Shown: positions 55,771 to 64,000 of the stretch, piece after piece
How the letters are laid out: each line of letters opens with the position of its first letter
Position numbering within the stretch: the first letter of the stretch is position 1
Source: Syntrophomonadaceae bacterium
GTDB taxonomy: Bacteria > Bacillota > Syntrophomonadia > Syntrophomonadales > DTU052
DNA: 64,000 bases
Assembly: GCA_012729505.1 (NCBI GenBank)
Contig: JAAYDA010000029.1
Coordinates: 50,430 to 114,429 of the forward strand
Reading direction: 5' to 3'
Notes under the pieces: model-generated
Seen by the model: the letters and a program-made list of their open reading frames with translations, nothing else
Told to the model about the DNA's origin: nothing
Database searches by the model: none
Translations under genes and position numbers: made by a program

Positions 55771-56526
55771 TTAAATGCTTCCTGTCCTCATAGACTTCTT
55801 ACTGAGATACCGGTAAATACCAACGCCAATAAGAGCTATTCCAACCGCCAGCACCTGAGACACGGTGAACCCCTGCCATACAATGAGATTCTCGCGAAAA
55901 AATTCAATTATAAATCTGATCACAGCATAGCCTATAATATATGATAGGATAACCTGTCCGTCAAAGCGGCGTCGGGGATAGAGCCGCAACAGAAATAAGA
56001 ACAGCAGCAGCGCAAAAAATGAGCTGTAGAGCTGGGTAGGGTGACGGGCAACCAAATCAAGTCCTGGGAAAATTACCCCCCAGGGAAGAGTGGTTGGCTT
56101 GCCAAAGCAACAGCCATTGAGAAAGCAGCCTATTCTGCCAAATGCATAACCTAATGCCACATAGGGAGCAAACAAGTCCAAAATCTTCCCCATGGGAAGC
56201 TTTTTTAATCGCAGGTATGTGAGAGCAGCCAAGGCTCCCAGAATTAAACCTCCATACCAGACCAGGCCTTCATTGCGCAGATCAAATATCTGCAACAGAT
56301 TATTCTGATAGTAGGACCAGTCATAAACCAGCACATAGAATAACCGAGCCCCTAATAATCCAGCCAGGACAGTAACAATCGCCAGATCTAATATGGACTC
56401 TTCACTAACCCCCTCCTTTCGTCCTACTCTGACCGTTAATATCAGGCTTATAGCTACTCCCAGAGCCAACATAAAGCCATATGAGAATATTCTGAAGTTT
56501 CCGACTTCAAACATGATCGGGTGCAT
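55771..56526 (-). CDS. lgt: Prolipoprotein diacylglyceryl transferase
   Basis: Membrane enzyme that attaches diacylglycerol to the lipobox Cys of lipoproteins. The 251 residues form about seven membrane helices. The family signatures GLVWYGGLILG and GRIGCFLNGCCFGKPT and the catalytic-region RHPTQLYSS are present. ATG 56526 follows AAGGAGAGCAATA. Confidence 0.95.
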   Translation of the reverse strand: MHPIMFEVGNFRIFSYGFMLALGVAISLILTVRVGRKEGVSEESILDLAIVTVLAGLLGARLFYVLVYDWSYYQNNLLQIFDLRNEGLVWYGGLILGALAALTYLRLKKLPMGKILDLFAPYVALGYAFGRIGCFLNGCCFGKPTTLPWGVIFPGLDLVARHPTQLYSSFFALLLFLFLLRLYPRRRFDGQVILSYIIGYAVIRFIIEFFRENLIVWQGFTVSQVLAVGIALIGVGIYRYLSKKSMRTGSI

Positions 56527-56550
56527 TATTGCTCTCCTTAATCCAGTTTT

Positions 56551-56674
56551 TTATCCACAAGTCACCAGTCCCCGTTCTTCCAATATATTTATTTTATCTA
56601 AGAGAATTTAGTCCTCGAAAGCCCTCGCAAAGTATGGCTATAAGTTAACCACAGAGTTATCCACATTATCCACA
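56551..56674. promoter_or_regulatory. Cluster of DnaA boxes between lgt and tsaD
   Basis: TTATCCACA, the consensus DnaA box, occurs three times in one orientation: 56551-56559, 56657-56665 and 56666-56674, the last two directly adjacent. A near match TTAACCACA is at 56645-56653. Between them lies an AT-rich stretch (about 56580-56610). The last box overlaps the tsaD stop. There is no dnaA nearby, so this is more likely a titration or regulatory cluster than the origin. Confidence 0.75.
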
Positions 56675-57703
56675 GGCTTTCTTAACAAGTAATCCCGATT
56701 GCGGAAAGGCATTGAGATCGAGTCCGGCAAAATCTCCATCCAGGTATTGGTAATAGCCTGCACAGGCTACCATTGCGGCATTATCGGTGCAAAGCTCCAA
56801 AGCAGGTATATGAATTTGGATATTATTGGCGCTGGCTTCAGCGGTTATTCGCTCCCGCAATCGAGCATTGGCTGCCACGCCGCCGGCCAGCAAAATCTGT
56901 TTTACATTTTTTTGCCGGGCAGCATTAATAGACTTTTCGACTAGGACCTCAACTAATGCTTCCTGAAACTCTGCGGCCAGATAATTAACCTCCGCATCTT
57001 CGCCAGATCTCTGCAGCTTATTCCAAAGGTTCATGGCGGCCGTTTTCAAGCCGCTAAAGCTAAATTCAAAATCATTGCGATCCAGATATACTCTGGGCAA
57101 ATGGTATTTCCCGGGACTTGCTAATGCTGCGGCATTTTGCACTGCCGGTCCTCCCGGATAACCCAATCCCAAAAAACGCGCGACTTTGTCGAATGCCTCC
57201 CCGGCCGCATCATCCCGGGTTTCGCCCATCATCTCAAATTCACGATGTCTTTCCATATAAAGGAGACTGGTATGCCCCCCAGACACTACCAGACAGACTG
57301 CCGGGAAAATCGGTTTATTTTCTGTTAAAAAATTGGCATAGATATGGGCTTCCATATGATTAACTCCGATCAACGGCTTGTTCAAACCATAAGCATAGGC
57401 TTTAGCGAAAGAGACCCCTACCAATAAAGCCCCGATTAATCCCGGCGAGTTAGCCACAGCAACAGCATCTATTTCCTGACGGGGCAGCCCGGCTTCTTTT
57501 AAGGCCTCCTCCGTCAATGAGGCAATAACCTCGATATGCCGGCGGGAAGCCACCTCAGGAACTACTCCCCCAAAGCGCCGGTGAATCTCTATCTGAGAAG
57601 CCACCAGATTAGATCTGATTATGTTGCCGTCTTCAACTACTGCTACTGCGGTTTCATCACATGACGTCTCAATTCCTAAAATTCTTATCCCTGATTGTTT
57701 CAT
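56666..57703 (-). CDS. tsaD: tRNA N6-adenosine threonylcarbamoyltransferase
   Basis: Transfers threonylcarbamoyl to A37 of ANN-decoding tRNAs. The 345 residues contain the metal ligands HMEAH, the ASKHA-fold motifs ILGIETSCDET and VSGGHT, and FSFSGLKTA. It works with TsaB and TsaE, encoded just upstream. Confidence 0.96.
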   Translation of the reverse strand: MKQSGIRILGIETSCDETAVAVVEDGNIIRSNLVASQIEIHRRFGGVVPEVASRRHIEVIASLTEEALKEAGLPRQEIDAVAVANSPGLIGALLVGVSFAKAYAYGLNKPLIGVNHMEAHIYANFLTENKPIFPAVCLVVSGGHTSLLYMERHREFEMMGETRDDAAGEAFDKVARFLGLGYPGGPAVQNAAALASPGKYHLPRVYLDRNDFEFSFSGLKTAAMNLWNKLQRSGEDAEVNYLAAEFQEALVEVLVEKSINAARQKNVKQILLAGGVAANARLRERITAEASANNIQIHIPALELCTDNAAMVACAGYYQYLDGDFAGLDLNAFPQSGLLVKKACG

Positions 57704-57741
57704 TATTTTTATCCTTTCTAACGAAAAGAATCTGATCTGCT

Positions 57742-58203
57742 TCAGCTCCGGTCCGATTCTTCCGTCAACTGTCTGGTCATAAGGAGGGCATCCTCACCAT
57801 TATCGGAATAATAACCTTTGCGCACCCCAACCTGCCTGAAGTTGAGACGCTCATACAGGTTTCGGGCACTGTCATTAGAAGGCCTGACCTCCAATGATAA
57901 CCAGCTTACTCCCTGCAGAACCATGACTTCGATGATCCGATTCATGAGCATCTCCCCGATTCCTCTGTTACGGGCCCGGGGGTGTACTGCCACATTGGTA
58001 ACGTGCGCCTCATCGAAGACCTTCCACACTCCGCCATATCCTTGAATAAGCGGACCTTCCACAGCCACTATATACAAAGCCAGCGGGTTCCTTAACTCTG
58101 CTATGAATGAATCCTGTGACCAGGGAATGGGAAAAGAGGCATTCTCGATCTCCAAGACTCCATTGATGTCATAATGATTCATCTTTCTGATTATCAGTTC
58201 CAC
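57742..58203 (-). CDS. rimI: Ribosomal protein S18 alanine N-acetyltransferase
   Basis: GNAT-fold acetyltransferase, 153 residues. The acetyl-CoA loop RNRGIGEMLM and the C-terminal ARNLYERLNFRQVGVRKGYY are typical of RimI. It lies between tsaB and tsaD, its usual position in Firmicutes. The start follows the tsaB stop directly. Confidence 0.92.
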   Translation of the reverse strand: MELIIRKMNHYDINGVLEIENASFPIPWSQDSFIAELRNPLALYIVAVEGPLIQGYGGVWKVFDEAHVTNVAVHPRARNRGIGEMLMNRIIEVMVLQGVSWLSLEVRPSNDSARNLYERLNFRQVGVRKGYYSDNGEDALLMTRQLTEESDRS

Positions 58204-58923
58204 TCACCTTGCTCCTTTACCCTTCGCCAACCGGTTTTCAGCCTCCGACTGTCGTACATAGATAGGATTCAGACTGAAAACATCGTCAATATCGCCCTGG
58301 ATCAAGCGGCGGAAGGCCAGATGGCCTGTTGATGAGGCTCGGGGCAACCATGGCTCTTCAGGACAAACCATGGCCCCTCCCAGCAGATCATGCAATTGGC
58401 TGCGGTATTCATCTACTCCATCTCCTACCAGAGAAATGGTCCCCAAGTCCAATTGATCCATATAAGTACGAGCCGTCTCCGCCAAGGCCGGTGGCGACAG
58501 GGCCAAATAATCGCTGACTCTCTTCAGCGGTCCCGGTCCCCCTTGATAAAAAGCCCCATAAATTTCACCTTTCCTCGCATTTAATATGGGGCAAATCAAT
58601 GCAGGAACCCAAGCTATATGGAAAGCCATGGCATCCAAGGTAGGAATGCCAATTACAGGTTTTTCTGCCGCTAAAGCCAAACCCTTGGCCGAAGCCATTC
58701 CTATTCTGAGTCCGGTAAATGATCCTGGCCCGGAGGTAACCCCAATAGCGTCAACATCCCTCAGAACATAATCAGTCTGGCGAAAAGCCACGTCAATCAT
58801 ATCCAACAAAGTGCGGGAATGTTTGTAGCCCGTATTGGCAACAGCTTCATAGCGCAACCCCTTTTCATCAACCAAAGCTACACCGGCTGACGGTGTAGCA
58901 GTATCAATGCTCAAAATCAACAT
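58204..58923 (-). CDS. tsaB: t6A synthesis protein TsaB
   Basis: Scaffold partner of TsaD in t6A synthesis. The 239 residues begin LILSIDTATPSAGVAL and contain GPGSFTGLRIG, both diagnostic. I chose ATG 58923 over TTG 58932 because AGGAG lies ten bases before it. The start lies within the end of tsaE, overlapping by about 20 bases. Confidence 0.94.
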   Translation of the reverse strand: MLILSIDTATPSAGVALVDEKGLRYEAVANTGYKHSRTLLDMIDVAFRQTDYVLRDVDAIGVTSGPGSFTGLRIGMASAKGLALAAEKPVIGIPTLDAMAFHIAWVPALICPILNARKGEIYGAFYQGGPGPLKRVSDYLALSPPALAETARTYMDQLDLGTISLVGDGVDEYRSQLHDLLGGAMVCPEEPWLPRASSTGHLAFRRLIQGDIDDVFSLNPIYVRQSEAENRLAKGKGAR

Positions 58924-59380
58924 GGCCGGCAATCTCCTTTAAAATCTGTTGGCGACCACTGGGCACCGTAAGTTTAACCCGGCGCGGTGCGTCGTAATCC
59001 CCATCCTTAATCTCGATTTCAACCCTAATCCCTGCCAGGTCCTGATCCTCAGAAGCAGGCCATTCTATCAATGTTATTCCATCGCCATAATAAGACTCTT
59101 CCCATTCTTCACCCAATCTTTCCTCACCTTCCAATCGGTAAAAGTCCAAATGGTATATGGGAACCTGGCCCTGATAAACATTCATTATAGTAAAGGTGGG
59201 GCTGGACACCCGGCCTTCAAATCCTAATCCCTGTGCAATTCCCTTGGCCAGAGTGGTTTTCCCGGCACCCAGCTCTCCCCGAAGCAGAATCCGGTCGCCG
59301 GGCCGGAGTGCTCCCGCCATAATTGCACCTATATTAATCATCTGCTCAGCCGAAACAACTTCAATCTGTTTACTGGTCAT
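58904..59380 (-). CDS. tsaE: t6A synthesis ATPase TsaE
   Basis: Small P-loop ATPase that drives the TsaBD complex. The 158 residues have Walker A GELGAGKTTLAKGIA, FTIMNVYQG and LIEWPA. Its ATG overlaps the uracil-DNA glycosylase stop (ATGA). Confidence 0.95.
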   Translation of the reverse strand: MTSKQIEVVSAEQMINIGAIMAGALRPGDRILLRGELGAGKTTLAKGIAQGLGFEGRVSSPTFTIMNVYQGQVPIYHLDFYRLEGEERLGEEWEESYYGDGITLIEWPASEDQDLAGIRVEIEIKDGDYDAPRRVKLTVPSGRQQILKEIAGHVDFEH

Positions 59381-60069
59381 CTTTTTAGTCCTTTACTGTC
59401 TGTTTCCTGACGAATCAGTTTAAAGTCTTCCCAAACCGGGCGTTTTAAACTTTGATTTCTCAGTAAAGCAGCCGGATGATATGTAGGCATTATCATTATA
59501 CCCTGTCGGATAAACCATTTCCCCCGCACCAGCGTTATTTTAGCGCGGGAATCCACCAGGTTCTGAGTCGCCAGTGCCCCCAGGCAAACTAGCAGCTTGG
59601 GCTTAACCATCCTGATCTGAGCCTCCAGGAAACCGCGGCAGACCGCAATTTCGTCCGGATTAGGAAGTCGATTACCCGGCGGGCGGCATTTTACCACATT
59701 AGTTATGTAGATCTTCGAACGTTCAAACTCAACCGCTTCCAGAATCTTATCCAATAATTGACCGGCCTTACCTACAAAAGGCCGCCCGATTTCATCCTCC
59801 ATCTGTCCCGGCCCTTCTCCTACCATCATAATGTCTGCCTCAGGGTCTCCATCAGCAAATACCGCCTGGTTACATCCCTCCCGAAGATGACAACGATGGC
59901 ATTCCTTATTCAATGCTTCTAATTCCGCAATGCTCTCAATCTCCCGATACCCTTCCTCAGGCTTTAAACCAGGCAGAAAGGAAGCATAATAATTCCCGGG
60001 TGATTCTTTTACAAGCTCTTCGTAAACCGGTGGAGCCTCCCCGAACAGATTAGGTTGTTTGTCTGTCAA
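59377..60069 (-). CDS. Uracil-DNA glycosylase, type 4 (iron-sulphur)
   Basis: Removes uracil from DNA. About 230 residues. The iron-sulphur cysteines are visible (ECHRCHL, VVKCRPPGNR, AVCRGF) with the active-site stretch VGEGPGQMEDEIGRPFVG. The start is uncertain: TTG 60069 has GGGGGAA upstream and is preferred over TTG 60093. It starts the cluster with tsaE and tsaB. Confidence 0.9.
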   Translation of the reverse strand: MTDKQPNLFGEAPPVYEELVKESPGNYYASFLPGLKPEEGYREIESIAELEALNKECHRCHLREGCNQAVFADGDPEADIMMVGEGPGQMEDEIGRPFVGKAGQLLDKILEAVEFERSKIYITNVVKCRPPGNRLPNPDEIAVCRGFLEAQIRMVKPKLLVCLGALATQNLVDSRAKITLVRGKWFIRQGIMIMPTYHPAALLRNQSLKRPVWEDFKLIRQETDSKGLKR

Positions 60070-60126
60070 AGCCCATTCCCCCAATCCTTGCAATCAGAAC
60101 AATTGATCCTTAATGTGATCATTCTA

Positions 60127-60163
60127 AATAGCAAAGCAGGCCCATCTCCAGCCTGCCTTGCCT
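60127..60163 (-). terminator. Likely terminator of the GH18 gene
   Basis: On the minus strand GCAAGGCAGGC pairs with GCCTGCTTTGC, with one G-U pair, followed by TATTTAG. The T-run is short. Confidence 0.55.
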
Positions 60164-60231
60164 GTAACTCTTATTCTATTACTTTTTCTAGTATTCGGGA
60201 AGGGTATACAAAAGCTGCTCAAATGTGGAGC

Positions 60232-61605
60232 TTACTGCCCTCCCAACATGGTGTAAAAGTCGGAGAACGCCCCGGTCAGCCTCCAAAAAGAAACTCCGGG
60301 CAAATTATACTCCAGGGCCACCGCATACTTTTCACCCAGACTCACACTATTCTCATACCAGACCCGATGCTGCTTCTGGTTATCATCCCGATAATCAATG
60401 TAGGGGGTATAGCTGACCTTATCAAAGCCCGGCGCCATATCAAAGGAACTGTTCATCAATGCCTCCAGGCTGTGCTGATAAAAAGTGGTTTTGGTGTTAT
60501 TGTCCAGATTCCAGTCCCTTCCATAAAGCCCCATGCCCAGGATCACCTTTTCGCTGGGCATACAGCTGACCGCATAGTCCACCGCTTTCTCCAACCAGCT
60601 CACAGGCGCAGAGACCCCCGGAGTGCTGGTGGTGTAATCATAGGCCATAATTATCAGATAATCTACGGATTTCCCCACCGCCGGGTAGTCAAATCCCATA
60701 TGCCATGAACTCCCGGCAATCTTGGCGGGTGCGGCTACAGACAGGGTAAGGTCGTCTTTCTGCAAAACCTGATACAGCTCTGCCATGAAGATAGAAAAGT
60801 TTTCCCGATCATCTGCCGGTATGCCTTCGATATCAATGTTTATTCCATCATAGCCAAACTGCTTGGCATGAGCGCTCAGATTACTGATTAATCGCTGGCG
60901 GTTTTCAGGAGTGCCCAGAAGCTGGTGAACCTGGACCCGGCCGGCAGCATTCCACCCCATAAGCATAACACTGGCGTGTACCCTCAAGCCGTTTTGACGA
61001 GCCCGCTCCAAAGCGGCTTCCCGCCTTTCAGCACCTTCATTATCAGACCAATACTCATAAAAAAGATTGCCTTGACCATCAGTTTCCAACCATCTAAACA
61101 ATACGTCCGTTAATACGGAATGGTCCAATTCCTCCAGAGTCCCCCGGTAAAAATATCCCATTACCAAAGAATCGGAATTAAAGTTGATCAACACCGTATT
61201 TTCCCGCTCTTTCCATCCCACACTCGCTCCCATTTGTTCCGTGAAAAATCGCAGGGGCAGGTAAGTTCGTCCCTGATAAATAAACGGTGCCACATCCAGA
61301 GTAATAGCCTTTCCATTTACAACAGCAGTCGGACTGTTGATATCGAAAATGAATAAATCAGCATCGGTCTTGATGGTTACCCGATAGTTTATGGGATCCC
61401 AGAAAGCCTCACCATTGACTGCCGGATCTTCTACTATGTAACGAATGGGTAACATGGTACGCCCATCTGCAATCCTGCCCCCCGGAGAAAAGTTTCTTAA
61501 CTCTCCATCAATCTTGATCTGCACCTGATCCTGGGCTGCTGCCGGATTAATTGATAATCCCAGCACTAGAAAAGCCATTATCATACCTAACAACAATTTT
61601 CGCAT
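60232..61605 (-). CDS. Secreted GH18 family protein with copper-amine-oxidase-like N-terminal domain
   Basis: 457 residues. The signal peptide is RKLLLGMIMAFLVLGLSINP followed by AAAQ. Residues of about 30-130 form the stalk domain often called copper amine oxidase N-terminal domain (GGRIADGRTMLPIRYIVE, GRTYLPLRFFTEQMG). The rest is a glycoside hydrolase 18 barrel with the catalytic DGINIDIEG, as in spore-cortex lytic SleL/YaaH-type proteins, and YDYTTSTPGVSAPV. It probably acts on peptidoglycan or a related polymer. ATG 61605 follows AAGGTG by six bases. Confidence 0.88.
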   Translation of the reverse strand: MRKLLLGMIMAFLVLGLSINPAAAQDQVQIKIDGELRNFSPGGRIADGRTMLPIRYIVEDPAVNGEAFWDPINYRVTIKTDADLFIFDINSPTAVVNGKAITLDVAPFIYQGRTYLPLRFFTEQMGASVGWKERENTVLINFNSDSLVMGYFYRGTLEELDHSVLTDVLFRWLETDGQGNLFYEYWSDNEGAERREAALERARQNGLRVHASVMLMGWNAAGRVQVHQLLGTPENRQRLISNLSAHAKQFGYDGINIDIEGIPADDRENFSIFMAELYQVLQKDDLTLSVAAPAKIAGSSWHMGFDYPAVGKSVDYLIIMAYDYTTSTPGVSAPVSWLEKAVDYAVSCMPSEKVILGMGLYGRDWNLDNNTKTTFYQHSLEALMNSSFDMAPGFDKVSYTPYIDYRDDNQKQHRVWYENSVSLGEKYAVALEYNLPGVSFWRLTGAFSDFYTMLGGQ

Positions 61606-61762
61606 ATTCATCACCTTTTCATCTTTCCTAATAAAATGCACTTCGACAGAAATGGTCCAACCCCTTGTTTGCAATTACTGCCAGCCACCTAAGCAGGATT
61701 TTACACTCCCAACGTCAAATTATGCTGAGGAACTTTTTTAAATCTTGAACGGGGGTGTATCG

Positions 61763-62200
61763 GTGGCCCGTAAAGTACTAATAAAGGCCATTTCCAATGC
61801 ATTACAGGGTGAAGAAGATATTTTTCGGCTAACTGATGAGTGGATTTGCATTGCTAATGAAGGCACTACCACAGAATTTATGGAAGGCTGGATCCTGCTG
61901 AACCGTAAACCTGACAACAAACATTATCATCATTTTTATTTTCCCGCTGAGGTAATGGGAATTCGATTGAATTTTAAACCCGGTCAGTTAATATTCATTA
62001 TGACCGGTACAGGTAAAGACTGTTACTACCCGGCTACAGAAGGCAACCCTGGACAATATCATTTCTTCCAGGGCTTGGAACAGTATATTTGGAACGAACC
62101 CGGTGACAGGGTATCCTTGTATAGCATCGTTAAAGAAAGAACCAAGGAGGGACCTAAGGAATCATTTGAACTGGTGGCCTTTCGCGAAGTATCAGAATAA
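61763..62200 (+). CDS. Hypothetical protein, 145 residues
   Basis: I do not recognise it. It has no signal peptide or membrane segment. It has a mixed alpha-beta pattern with His/Tyr/Phe-rich patches (NKHYHHFYFPAEVMG, CYYPATEGNPGQYHFF). GTG 61763 is preferred, five bases after GGGGGTG; TTG 61745 lies upstream in frame. It reads divergently from the GH18 gene and convergently with the next gene. Confidence 0.65.
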   Translation: MARKVLIKAISNALQGEEDIFRLTDEWICIANEGTTTEFMEGWILLNRKPDNKHYHHFYFPAEVMGIRLNFKPGQLIFIMTGTGKDCYYPATEGNPGQYHFFQGLEQYIWNEPGDRVSLYSIVKERTKEGPKESFELVAFREVSE

Positions 62201-62222
62201 CAATTGGCGAGAACAAATTACT

Positions 62223-62252
62223 AAATGGCCGGGGCTTAGTCCGCGGCCATTT
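62223..62252. terminator. Bidirectional terminator
   Basis: AAATGGCCG (62223-62231) and CGGCCATTT (62244-62252) form a perfect 9-bp stem between two convergent genes. AATATTTG follows on the plus strand. Confidence 0.75.
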
Positions 62253-62260
62253 AATATTTG

Positions 62261-62452
62261 TCAATTATAGACCTTCCTGACCGGATAGAAAGCGTTAAGG
62301 TCCGACAGTGGAACATGCAGCATATTATCTGGACTTACCAAGGCCAAAACCACCACCTCTTCGCCGGAGTACTCTTCTTTATAAGACCCGATAACACAAA
62401 TGGTCATTAAAACCCCATTGAGGTAGACATTCAGCAAATCTCCTTTGTTCAC
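62261..62452 (-). CDS. Hypothetical protein, 63 residues
   Basis: I do not recognise this small protein. It reads NKGDLLNVYLNGVLMTICVI and then LVSPDNMLHVPLSDLNAFYP, a compact beta-rich pattern like a small barrel. GTG 62452 is one base after the amidohydrolase stop, behind GGGGGG. The tight coupling suggests a shared transcript. Confidence 0.65.
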   Translation of the reverse strand: MNKGDLLNVYLNGVLMTICVIGSYKEEYSGEEVVVLALVSPDNMLHVPLSDLNAFYPVRKVYN

Positions 62453-62453
62453 C

Positions 62454-63590
62454 CTATTCCCCCCACATAAGACCATCCACCAGAACATGCCTCACCTTAG
62501 ACTTTAAGTCCAGAGGATGCCCCTCAAATATTACAATATCAGCCCTTTTGCCTGGTTCGATAGAGCCCAGCTCCTTTTCCACCCCCAGTATTTCAGCGGC
62601 ATTAAGTGTTAATGCCTGAAGAGCCGCATTCTCCTCCAGCCCCTCTCTTGCCGCCAGGGCCCCGCACATCCCCAGATATTGAATGGGAACCTCGGGATGG
62701 TCAGTAATTAAACAAAACTTAACCCCTGCCTGATGCAGGAGAGCCGCATTACGGAAGGAAACCTCTCTCATTTCAACCTTGGCGCGATTAATGAGGAGAG
62801 GCCCCAGGCATACCGCCACTCCCCTTTTGGCAATATCGTCAGCTACCAAATGCGCTTCTGTGCCATGCTGCAAGACCATTTCTATTTGAAATTCGTCCTT
62901 AATCCGCAGAGCAGTAAGAATATCGTCTGCTCTATGGACATGAATCCATAAAGGCATCTCACCACGAATCACTTTGAACAAACCCTCCAGTTCAAAATGA
63001 TCATTGGGACTCAACTGCTTTTTATCCCGGTTCTTTTGGGCCATAAAAAGAGCCTTGCGCAACAAGGCCGCACTGGCCATTCTTGTTTTCGGCATCTTGT
63101 CTTTCTTGCCGTAAATCCTTTTGGGATTCTCGCCTAAGGCCGCCTTCATCCCCCATTGAGGACGATATACCATCTCGGAAAGAGACGGGGCCCAGGATTT
63201 CAGCAAAACCGACTGACCCCCGATAATATTAGTGCTCCCCGGATGCACCAGCAGCCGGGTAATTCCAGATTGAACAGCATCAGCGAAGGCACAGTCCCGC
63301 AGATTTACGCCATCCAGTGCATGAAGGAAAGGTGTAATGGGATCGGATGTCTCATTTACATCATCCCCTTCCACCGGGTTAACCTCTTCCACCAGGCCTA
63401 CATGACAATGAGCATCAATAAAGCCGGGAGTAATAAAACATCCCGAAGCATCTGACACCTGGGCTGAAGGAGGAATTTCTACTTCTCGGCCAACCTCTTT
63501 GATAATATTCCCTTCAATCAGAATTATCCCGTCTTGAATAGTCCCCCCACTCATAGTCATAATGGTGCCGCCCTTTATAGCTATCAACAA
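62454..63590 (-). CDS. Amidohydrolase superfamily protein
   Basis: 378 residues with the metal-dependent amidohydrolase barrel: DAHCHVGL (first metal histidines), WIHVHRADD in the middle, and a terminal GSIEPGKRADIVIFEGHPL. The pattern is nearest to imidazolonepropionase-like hydrolases. Substrate unknown. The start is TTG 63590 or the next codon, TTG 63587, which is better spaced from GGGAGGG. Confidence 0.85.
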   Translation of the reverse strand: MLIAIKGGTIMTMSGGTIQDGIILIEGNIIKEVGREVEIPPSAQVSDASGCFITPGFIDAHCHVGLVEEVNPVEGDDVNETSDPITPFLHALDGVNLRDCAFADAVQSGITRLLVHPGSTNIIGGQSVLLKSWAPSLSEMVYRPQWGMKAALGENPKRIYGKKDKMPKTRMASAALLRKALFMAQKNRDKKQLSPNDHFELEGLFKVIRGEMPLWIHVHRADDILTALRIKDEFQIEMVLQHGTEAHLVADDIAKRGVAVCLGPLLINRAKVEMREVSFRNAALLHQAGVKFCLITDHPEVPIQYLGMCGALAAREGLEENAALQALTLNAAEILGVEKELGSIEPGKRADIVIFEGHPLDLKSKVRHVLVDGLMWGE

Positions 63591-63789
63591 ACACCCTCCC
63601 TTGTATGGTTATTGTATGAATCAAACCACTCCCCGGTTCGCAAAAAAGCCCTCCATTATTTTCATGCTAAAACCTCATAACCAGCAACCCTCCATTGATA
63701 TCCAAGCCTGAACCGGGACAAAACTCCCCTTGTCCTCCCTCAATGGATGCAGCAGGCATGAGCTGAAACTCACTTAAAAGAAATCTGTT
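63591..63789. other. Intergenic region before the repeat array
   Basis: About 200 bases upstream of the amidohydrolase gene. No gene, hairpin or convincing promoter seen. Confidence 0.3.
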
Positions 63790-64000
63790 CTTCCCGCCTC
63801 TCGCTTCCCGCCTCTCGCCTCCCGCTTCCCGCCTCTCGCCTCCCGCTTCCCGCCTCTCGCCTCTCGCTTCCCGCCTCTCGCCTCCCGCCTCTCGCCTCCC
63901 GCCTCTCGCCTCTCGCCTCCCGCCTCTCGCCTCTCGCTTCCCGCCTCTCGCCTCTCGCCTCTCGCCTCTCGCCTCTCGCTTCCCGCCTCTCGCCTCCCGC
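63790..64000. repeat. Array of 7-bp repeats, at least 30 units
   Basis: From 63790 to the window end the sequence is 30 consecutive 7-base units plus one base, without a single phase break. Three variants occur: CCTCTCG (17), CTTCCCG (7) and CCTCCCG (6). The plus strand contains no A, so all six frames are open through the array. It continues beyond the window. Confidence 0.95.

Noticed and set aside
56527..56680. Chromosomal origin oriC
   Set aside because: DnaA boxes and AT-rich DNA are present, but dnaA, dnaN, rpmH and similar marker genes are absent; reported as a DnaA-box cluster instead.
63790..64000. CRISPR array
   Set aside because: Units are 7 bp without spacers; no cas genes nearby.

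Overview
The window looks like chromosomal DNA of an anaerobic, low- to mid-GC Firmicute of the class Clostridia, most like Syntrophomonas and its relatives. The reasons are strong AGGAGG-type ribosome sites with frequent TTG and GTG starts, the short HisG plus HisZ pair, the PurL/PurQ/PurS arrangement, a CIRCE-controlled groESL operon, a YerC regulator, and a stand-alone acyl-CoA dehydrogenase of the kind used for short-chain acyl-CoA oxidation. This is an inference from gene content; no rRNA or tRNA gene is present to test it.

Layout. 1-1151 is the 5' part of pcrA on the minus strand. 1310-20763 is one nearly unbroken minus-strand block: purE-B-C-S-Q-L-F-M-N-H-D, then an HD-domain gene, yerC, hisZ and hisG-D-B-H-A-F-IE. 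The pur leader carries a ykkC-type (PRPP class) riboswitch behind a consensus promoter, and a second promoter precedes hisG. 21-24 kb holds small genes (DsrE-like, ACT-like) around an acyl-CoA dehydrogenase. 24.2-34 kb is accessory: a 1990-residue protein with a caspase/legumain-like peptidase domain and a small downstream partner gene, an extra plsY, and a secreted SLH protein.

33.8-43.0 kb is a probable integrated island. A 13-bp copy of the guaA 3' end lies at each edge. Inside are a type I restriction-modification operon (hsdR, hsdS, a PrrC-like ATPase with an anticodon-nuclease-like C-terminus, hsdM), an XRE regulator with operator-like inverted repeats, a broken relaxase gene, a frameshifted regulator and a small winged-helix gene. 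No integrase is seen.

43-64 kb returns to core genes: guaA and hpt, a membrane-anchored protein, glutamine synthetase, degV, groESL, a molybdopterin operon (small gene, moaA, moaC-MOSC fusion, mog/moaB) behind a possible attenuator, nfeD plus an SPFH protein, a formyl-THF cyclo-ligase gene, lgt, the tRNA t6A cluster (tsaD, rimI, tsaB, tsaE) with a type 4 uracil-DNA glycosylase, a GH18 protein, and an amidohydrolase. A DnaA-box cluster sits between lgt and tsaD. The window ends in an in-phase array of 7-bp repeats.

The genes work together in three ways. The pur and his blocks both start from PRPP, and a PRPP-sensing leader upstream of purE fits that. The island combines restriction with a probable suicide RNase that could guard it. 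The caspase-like giant protein with its partner gene is the best candidate for an undescribed system.
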